Shown here: in pieces, positions 5,897 to 10,313 of the stretch
Layout: each line of letters starts with the position of its first letter
Position numbering within the stretch: position 1 is the first letter of the stretch
From: Peptococcaceae bacterium
GTDB taxonomy: Bacteria; Bacillota; Peptococcia; DRI-13; UBA5745
Length of the DNA: 10,313 nucleotides
Reading direction: 5' to 3'
NCBI GenBank assembly: GCA_031264885.1
Contig: JAISDM010000213.1
Location: forward strand, 1 to 10,313
Made by a program: the position numbers and the translations under genes
The notes under the pieces: model-generated
Seen by the model: the letters and a program-made list of their open reading frames with translations, nothing else
Told to the model about the DNA's origin: nothing
Database searches by the model: none

Positions 5897-5923
5897 ATGC
5901 GCAAAGTCAGCCCTGTTAAGTAA
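5897..5923 (+). CDS. Possible 8-residue leader peptide
   Basis: ATG at 5897 opens MRKVSPVK then TAA, preceded by AAGGG at 5887-5891, and lies about 20 bases after the predicted start point of transcription. A second overlapping mini-frame starts at 5893. The spacing and the basic peptide would suit a leader peptide ahead of the ATP-binding gene, but frames this short arise easily by chance and no attenuator hairpin is clear between it and 5966. Confidence 0.15.
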   Translation: MRKVSPVK

Positions 5924-5965
5924 TAAAACCGGGTGCAGTGGCAAAAGAAAAGGAGTGTGACAATT

Positions 5966-7039
5966 ATGGCGACCCTTGATGAACTTCTCATAGCGGAAGC
6001 CACAGAATACGAATTTAAATCAGAGCTGGAGGTGAAGCGCCCCAAGAAGGGAAAAAACCTGGCATTTGACTCGATGCCCACCGACTACAAGAAAGACGAT
6101 CTATCATTCACCATCTTCGAAGCGGCATTCAAGAAAGCAACCAAAAAAGCTCTCACGCTGAAGGAGTATGTTTCTTTCGGGATGTGTCTGCCCGATGGAG
6201 TGCTGACCTATGCAGGTCTGCTGTTTGCCGACGACTGCCCGCTCAGGCAGGCGAGGGTATTTTGCACCCATTGGGATGGCCTTACCAAGGGATCGCTGCG
6301 CGACGCCATTGACTCAAAGGAGTTTGAAGGCGACCTTGTGTCGTTGCTCAAGGACAGCGATAACTTTGCAAGGCTGAATACAAAGGTCAGGTGGAAGAAG
6401 CTGCCCAACCACCGCGTCAATAAACCGGACTACGCTGAAAGAGCGGTATTCGAAGCCCTCGCGAACGCGCTTATGCACCGGGATTGGTCAGTCGTTGGCA
6501 GTGAGGTGCATGTCGACATATATGATGACCGCATGGAGATTTACTCGCCTGGCGGCATGCCGGACGGGACCCTGATTCAGGAGCGGGATATCGATAAAGT
6601 TCCGTCCATACGCCGAAACCCTGCCATTGCTGATGTTTTTGGGCGCCTTGAGTACGCTGAACGTCAGGGGAGCGGACTTAAGAGGATTCGGGAAGAGACA
6701 TCCTATCTTTATGGATACACGGAGGATTACGCGCCTGAGTTCATATCGACGTCAACAACGTTTTTTGTGGTCTTGAAGAACATGAACTACGGCGACTTGG
6801 ACGGCGCCAACCAAGTCACCATCCAAGATAACAACCAAGATGAAAGGATTAAATCACTTATTGAGTTCTGCGGTGTCGCGCGGACAAGAGATGAGATGCA
6901 ATGTCATCTTGGGATAACGAACAGAGGGTATTTCAGGGCAAACATTTTGAAGCTGCTTCTTGAATCAGGGCAGCTTAAGATGACCATACCCGATAAACCG
7001 AACAGCCGCAACCAGAAATACGTAAGGAACCGTGGATGA
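5966..7039 (+). CDS. AlbA_2/HATPase_c_4 family protein with most of AlbA_2 missing
   Basis: The 357-residue protein belongs to the broad COG2865-like group, often annotated as ATP-binding or transcriptional regulator. Residues 5-25 (DELLIAEATEYEFKSELEVK) look like the start of an AlbA_2 (Schlafen-like) domain. The sequence then jumps at about 26-31 to KGKNLAFDSMPTDYKKDDL, which normally follows that domain; about 100 residues seem to be lost in frame. The GHKL ATPase-like part is intact: FEALANALMHRD (162-173), DDRMEIYSPGGMPDG (187-201) and QGSGLKRI (234-241). A winged-helix tail (about 290-357) ends TIPDKPNSRNQKYV, typical of the group. It is probably cytoplasmic and possibly DNA- or RNA-binding; no substrate is known. 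ATG 5966 is used because AAGGAG (5950-5955) precedes it by 10 bases; a longer frame from GTG 5933 lacks a site. It has its own promoter and is probably monocistronic. It may be a degraded copy. Confidence 0.8.
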   Translation: MATLDELLIAEATEYEFKSELEVKRPKKGKNLAFDSMPTDYKKDDLSFTIFEAAFKKATKKALTLKEYVSFGMCLPDGVLTYAGLLFADDCPLRQARVFCTHWDGLTKGSLRDAIDSKEFEGDLVSLLKDSDNFARLNTKVRWKKLPNHRVNKPDYAERAVFEALANALMHRDWSVVGSEVHVDIYDDRMEIYSPGGMPDGTLIQERDIDKVPSIRRNPAIADVFGRLEYAERQGSGLKRIREETSYLYGYTEDYAPEFISTSTTFFVVLKNMNYGDLDGANQVTIQDNNQDERIKSLIEFCGVARTRDEMQCHLGITNRGYFRANILKLLLESGQLKMTIPDKPNSRNQKYVRNRG

Positions 7040-7045
7040 CGCGTC

Positions 7046-7086
7046 TGTAGGGGCGGCATTCTGCCGCTCCAGACCGTCCGAAAACT
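7046..7086 (+). repeat. Dispersed repeat, copy 3 (right arm only)
   Basis: The bases match the right arm and following stretch of copy 2 (5591-5630, GTAGGGGCGGCATTC onward through TCCGAAAACT) with almost no change. The left arm and the GTCATTCCGG part are missing. It begins 7 bases after the stop codon of the ATP-binding gene. Confidence 0.8.
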
Positions 7087-7102
7087 CGCCCGTTTTTTTC
7101 CA

Positions 7103-7174
7103 TTCCCTTCCTGGAGGGGTGGCGCGCAGCGCCGGGGTGGTTCCTTCGAAGCGCCACCCCTCCAGGAAGGGGAA
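7103..7174. repeat. Long hairpin element, 21-base perfect stem
   Basis: Arms 7105-7125 and 7151-7171 are exact reverse complements of 21 bases around a 25-base loop, and the pairing continues outward with a one-base bulge. The stem carries CTGGAGGGGTGGCGC and its complement. It differs in sequence from the other repeat family. From memory, similar GGAGGGGTGGCGC hairpins occur in other Clostridia genomes, but this is the only copy in the window. Confidence 0.8.
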
Positions 7175-7260
7175 TTTTTCCATACGACGAATCGCGGTAT
7201 ATATATTGTGTTAACGACGCATTTTTTGTTGTTCTCGGACAGGCTGGCCCGTCTTATAAA

Positions 7261-7289
7261 ATCCCGTTGGAATCAGATTCCAACGGGAT
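7261..7289 (-). terminator. Intrinsic terminator of the SLH protein gene
   Basis: A perfect palindrome (ATCCCGTTGGAATC with its complement, one central base) gives a stem of 11-12 pairs with a small loop. On the - strand it is followed by TTTTAT, about 80 bases after the stop codon at 7369. On the + strand the following bases (ATATATTCT) are a weaker tract, so it may also help end the ATP-binding gene. Confidence 0.7.
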
Positions 7290-7368
7290 ATATTCTAACC
7301 CCTGAATTCAATACGGCCACGACTAACCGCTAATGCAAGCCGGATTCCCTCACTGGCAGAAGTTTTAT

Positions 7369-10313
7369 TTAATTCACTGCTTGAATATATCTTCGGAGTA
7401 TCGCCGCAACCTCTGCGCGGGTGGCGCTCCCTTTGGGATCAAAGACATTGCCGGGCTTGCCGCCGATGATGCCGGCTTTGTAAATGGCTTCCACAGAGGC
7501 CCGGGCGTAACCAGCGATCTCCGCGCTGTCCGCGAATCCGCTGTAAGTTTGCTTTATGGATAAGGGCTTGCCTGTGTACCGTACATAGTTCATCAGGATT
7601 ACCGCCAAATCCTGCCGGCTGATAGGCGCGTTGGGAGCAAATATGTTGTTCCCAACGCCGCCGGTAATGGCGTTAGCTTGCGCCCAAGCTACATAAGGCG
7701 CGTAATACTGTCCGACGCTCACGTCGCCGAAGCTGACCGCACCGGTGTAACCGCTGATGTTGGCGCCCGCCAGTCTGCCCATCACCGTCACCAGCATGGC
7801 GCGGCTCATGGGTACATTGGGACCAAACGCGTTGGTGCTTACGCCGCCCATGATATTACGGGAATAGACATAGGCCACGTCTCCGTAATACGAGTTAGAT
7901 GTTTGCACATCAATGAAAGGCAAGGCGACCGCTGCGGGAGCGACAGGCGCGATGATGGGCGCAGCCGGCGCGGCAGGACTGGGAGATACAGGTTCCGCAA
8001 TACTGCCGCTGGATCCGCCCGCGTTGCTCACGCCGCTTCCGCCGCCGGACGCCGCGGATGGTTCATAGGTCACGAAATACTTGGACAAATGATCGGTGGT
8101 GAATATGACCGTCTGATTCCGGGCGTCGTACATCGTGTTCATCTTCTGAATGTTACCCACATCGTCCAGATACCATACTGTTATCCCGGAAGCATTCTCG
8201 CCAGGTTTAAGGGTGTAAGGCAAGGCGATGGTGATCAGTCCGCCGTCGAAGCTGGTGATGTACTGGCTGTTGCTCGTCAGGCTGATGTCGTAAACGGGCG
8301 CGTTCCCCACCACTGCCTGCTGACGGGCGTTCAGGGAGGATACCGCTACCGGCTTCACCTCAAGAGCGATATTGCTATCCACCGCCTGAACCGCCGTCGA
8401 TTTGGCGGCTTCGGGAGAGAGTGTGACAGAGCCGTAGGGCAAATTGATCCCCACCGCCAGATCTGCATCTGCCAACCTAGCCGCCGCTTCCTTAGGCAGG
8501 GTGGCGGCAGTGGCGCCGGTCGCTTCGGACAGATCAATGGTAACCAGTCTCACAGAGTTGTTGATGATATCGTTGATTTTATCATCCGGAAGGATGAGTG
8601 TGACGGTATCGTCGGATTGTGTGTATTCCACAGACAACTGACCGTTGCCTATAGGAGCCTTCCCAATAGGATCGGTCGCGGGCGGTTGTGTTGGGATCGG
8701 GGTTGGGCTCGGTTCAGTTGCCGGCGGCTGTGTGGGAATGGGTGTCGGCGCTGATGTAGGTTCAGTGATAGGTGGTTGTGTAGGAATGGGGGTTGGGGTT
8801 GGTTCGTCCGCCGGTGGCTGTGTAGGTGCGGATGTGGGAGTCGGAGTCGGAGTCGGCGCTGATGTAGGTTCATCTGCCGGCGGCTCAGTTGGCGTTGGCT
8901 GCGGGGTTGGGGCTTGGGTAGGAACGGGAGTAGGCGTTGACTGTGTGGAATTAAGCACGAATGTCGCTGTTATTGCCACAGATCTGGCCGGCATGATGAA
9001 ACTGATGGATGATGTGTTGCTCACACTCACACCGCTTGTTGTCCAACCGTCGAAACTGTAGTTATTGTTAATCGGAGCAGCAACGAGATTCACGCTCGTT
9101 CCAGCAGAATAGCTGCCGCTTGCCGTACCGGACACGCTGCCGCCCGTACCGACCGATACGGTCAATGCGTAGGTGGCGGGCACGGACGGTTCCGCCGTTG
9201 TGCTGAATGAGATTTCCGATACCGCCGAGAGATTGAGTGCCGCGTCCTCCACGATGACATACGCCTTGTATGGCGTGGACGTCGTCAGGTCGATAACGTT
9301 CACGGTGTTCGCGCTCGCTGTGGCTGCCGCAGAACCTTTGGCTACCGCCGTTCCCTGAGCCTTGATTGTCGCCGCGTTGGGAGCCGAATCAGCGGCGAGG
9401 TACACCAGATAGTAATAGGTTCCCACTTCGTCGGAGGTAAAATTCAGCGTCGTACTGTTATGATTCGTGTCGCTTGCGCTTGTTGATATCAATATCGGGG
9501 GAGTCGAATCCGGCGCGACGGTCGTTGAGAAGGGAATCTCCGATACCGCCGAGAGATTGAGCGCCGCATCCTCCACGATGACATACGCCTTGTATGGCGT
9601 GGACGCCGCCAGGTCGATAACGTTTACGGTGTTTGCACTCGCCGTGGCTGCTCCTGTACCTTTGGCAACTGCTGTTCCCTGAGCTTTGACCGTCGTCGCG
9701 TTGGGAGCCGTATCAGCGGCGGGGTATACCAAATAATAATAGGTCCCCGCTTCGTCGGAGGTAAAATTCAGCGTCGTACTGTTGTGGGTCGTGCCGCTTG
9801 TGCTTGTTGACGTCAGCGTCGGGGGCATCGAATACGCCGTCGCGGTGATGGTCAACGTGAGTTGGTTCGTCTCCTGTTGCGTACCCGCGCCCTTGTTGAT
9901 CGCTACGGTGAACACATAGCTGCCGGGCGTGCCGCTCGTCGCTTCAACCGTCCCGGCTGTCGGAGCGGTATAGCTCACTTTTGTGACCGTATTCGTAGTG
10001 CCTGTGGATAACCCGGCAATGACACTTTCAATGTAACTCAACGCCGCCGCTTCATCTGCGGTCGCCGTTTGGGTCGTCGTGTACGCCGCGCCCTGTATCG
10101 CGCTCTTGGCAGACGTTATCGCGTCATTATCGCCGCTTGCGTCATACGCCGTCGCGGTGATGGTCAGCGTGAGTTGGTTCGTCACCTGCTGCGTACCCGC
10201 GCCTTTGTTGATCGCTACGGTGAAAACATAGCTGCCGGGCGTGCCGTTTGTCGCTTCGGCCGTTCCGGCAATCGGGGCGGTATAGCTCACTTTTGTGACC
10301 GCGTTCGTCGTGC
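7369..10313 (-). CDS. Large repetitive surface protein with three C-terminal SLH domains (5' end outside window)
   Basis: The frame is open through the right edge, so the start and signal peptide are not seen; GTG at 10290 is internal to a repeat. Residue numbers below count from that GTG. In order: a 104-residue repeat (1-104) and a partial second unit (105-152); two 108-residue fibronectin-III-like repeats (156-263, 264-369); a divergent InlB B-repeat-like domain (about 373-446, GGSVSGTASGSY and FDGW); a Pro/Thr-rich linker (451-541); an unnamed beta-rich domain often found before SLH (about 549-744); a Gly/Ser and Pro/Ala linker; and three SLH domains (about 790-838, 850-903, 912-970). The TRAE-type motif is SRAM, SRQD and TRAE in the three. 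SLH domains bind pyruvylated secondary wall polymer, so the protein is probably displayed non-covalently on the wall, with the repeats reaching outward. Ligand and role are unknown. A terminator follows at 7261-7289. Confidence 0.9.
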   Translation of the reverse strand, partial: TTNAVTKVSYTAPIAGTAEATNGTPGSYVFTVAINKGAGTQQVTNQLTLTITATAYDASGDNDAITSAKSAIQGAAYTTTQTATADEAAALSYIESVIAGLSTGTTNTVTKVSYTAPTAGTVEATSGTPGSYVFTVAINKGAGTQQETNQLTLTITATAYSMPPTLTSTSTSGTTHNSTTLNFTSDEAGTYYYLVYPAADTAPNATTVKAQGTAVAKGTGAATASANTVNVIDLAASTPYKAYVIVEDAALNLSAVSEIPFSTTVAPDSTPPILISTSASDTNHNSTTLNFTSDEVGTYYYLVYLAADSAPNAATIKAQGTAVAKGSAAATASANTVNVIDLTTSTPYKAYVIVEDAALNLSAVSEISFSTTAEPSVPATYALTVSVGTGGSVSGTASGSYSAGTSVNLVAAPINNNYSFDGWTTSGVSVSNTSSISFIMPARSVAITATFVLNSTQSTPTPVPTQAPTPQPTPTEPPADEPTSAPTPTPTPTSAPTQPPADEPTPTPIPTQPPITEPTSAPTPIPTQPPATEPSPTPIPTQPPATDPIGKAPIGNGQLSVEYTQSDDTVTLILPDDKINDIINNSVRLVTIDLSEATGATAATLPKEAAARLADADLAVGINLPYGSVTLSPEAAKSTAVQAVDSNIALEVKPVAVSSLNARQQAVVGNAPVYDISLTSNSQYITSFDGGLITIALPYTLKPGENASGITVWYLDDVGNIQKMNTMYDARNQTVIFTTDHLSKYFVTYEPSAASGGGSGVSNAGGSSGSIAEPVSPSPAAPAAPIIAPVAPAAVALPFIDVQTSNSYYGDVAYVYSRNIMGGVSTNAFGPNVPMSRAMLVTVMGRLAGANISGYTGAVSFGDVSVGQYYAPYVAWAQANAITGGVGNNIFAPNAPISRQDLAVILMNYVRYTGKPLSIKQTYSGFADSAEIAGYARASVEAIYKAGIIGGKPGNVFDPKGSATRAEVAAILRRYIQAVN
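8668..8940 (-). repeat. Pro/Thr-rich linker of degenerate short repeats
   Basis: About 91 residues are built from variants of PTPIPTQPPATEP and PTSAPTPTPTP. At the DNA level, blocks such as GGCTGTGTGGGAATGGG and GGTTGTGTAGGAATGGG recur. Such linkers keep wall-bound domains extended and may carry O-glycans; copy number can vary by slippage. Confidence 0.85.
9184..9825 (-). repeat. Two 108-residue fibronectin-III-like repeats
   Basis: Unit A (9502-9825) and unit B (9184-9501) each begin PP.LISTS or similar and contain HNSTTLNFTSDE.GTYYYLVY, AQGTAVAKG and TPYKAYVIVEDAALNLSAVSEI. They are nearly identical in protein and highly similar in DNA, showing recent tandem duplication. Confidence 0.9.
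9835..10313 (-). repeat. 104-residue tandem repeats running off the right edge
   Basis: The VSYTAP.AGT...TPGSYVFTVAINKGAGTQQ block occurs at 9835-9978 and again at 9979-10290, a 312-base period. Each full unit also contains an alpha-like part (DNDAITSAKSAIQGA through YIESVIAGL). The last bases read TTNAVTK, the end of a further unit, so more copies probably lie outside. I do not recognise a named domain. Confidence 0.85.

Larger units (their letters stand above)
7040..7368. other. Convergent spacer with three hairpin elements
   Basis: This 329-base stretch lies between the 3' ends of the ATP-binding gene and the SLH protein gene. It holds a solo arm of the dispersed repeat (7046-7086), a long hairpin (7103-7174) and a perfect palindrome acting as terminator (7261-7289). 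Bases 7175-7260 and 7290-7368 show no coding signal. The - strand frame 6965-7183 is built from these palindromes and is not called. Confidence 0.75.

Noticed and set aside
5513..5923. 136-codon open frame upstream of the ATP-binding gene
   Set aside because: Its GGAGG directly touches the ATG, it runs through repeat copy 2, and the promoter at 5843-5871 lies inside it. The peptide is low in complexity and repeat-derived.
2363..5932. Insertion sequence or transposon carrying vanHAX
   Set aside because: No transposase or resolvase frame is present; only short non-coding repeats flank the operon, so no mobile element is called.
2415..7086. CRISPR-like repetition
   Set aside because: The repeats are few, kilobases apart and palindromic; there is no regular spacer pattern and no cas gene.
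6965..7183. 72-codon open frame on the - strand at the end of the ATP-binding gene
   Set aside because: It consists of the 21-base-stem hairpin and the solo repeat arm read through.
7678..8754. 358-codon open frame on the + strand, opposite the SLH gene
   Set aside because: It is antisense to the SLH and beta-rich domains; Arg/His-rich translation without motifs is a typical high-GC shadow.
8645..9061. Gly/Val-rich open frame opposite the Pro/Thr linker
   Set aside because: GVGVG repeats are the antisense reading of the PTPTP linker.

Overview
The window looks like a piece of the chromosome of a Gram-positive, moderately GC-rich Clostridia-type bacterium. The grounds are a surface protein with three C-terminal SLH (S-layer homology) domains, strong GGAGG-type ribosome binding sites, and a glycopeptide-resistance cluster of the VanA/VanF/VanM group. 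No transposase, integrase, plasmid gene, tRNA, rRNA or CRISPR array is visible.

Left part (1-2362, + strand). A short AT-rich gene for a retropepsin-like aspartic protease fold protein (37-501) lies directly before a two-component pair, vanR (550-1245) and vanS (1223-2362). The pair overlaps by 23 bases, with vanS starting at TTG inside the end of vanR.

Middle part (2743-5358, - strand). vanH, vanA and vanX form one compact operon: vanH/vanA overlap by 53 bases and vanA/vanX are 2 bases apart. VanH reduces pyruvate to D-lactate, VanA joins D-Ala to D-Lac, and VanX hydrolyses D-Ala-D-Ala. Peptidoglycan precursors then end in D-Ala-D-Lac, which vancomycin binds poorly. VanR/VanS would switch the operon on. 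The five genes match the Tn1546 core set, but vanHAX points towards vanRS (convergent), whereas in Tn1546 all five point the same way. vanY and vanZ are absent from this window.

Two copies of a roughly 173-base, hairpin-rich intergenic repeat (2415-2586 and 5544-5717) flank vanHAX in the same orientation. A third, partial copy (7046-7086) follows the next gene. Upstream of vanH is a strong palindrome with A and T tracts (5404-5456). It could be a terminator or attenuator, and it also contains two inverted copies of a VanR-box-like motif.

Right part. A well-formed sigma-A-type promoter (5843-5871) precedes a gene for an ATP-binding AlbA_2/HATPase_c_4 protein (5966-7039) whose N-terminal AlbA_2 domain seems to be mostly deleted in frame. 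After a hairpin-rich convergent spacer comes the 3' part of a large repetitive SLH surface protein on the - strand (7369-10313), which runs off the right edge.

The most notable points are the rearranged, repeat-bracketed vanHAX operon, a 9-base tandem repeat that adds six residues to the ligase, the palindrome before vanH, and a compensatory base change between the two repeat copies. I see no clearly new defence or biosynthetic system. Comparisons with reference Van proteins are from memory.
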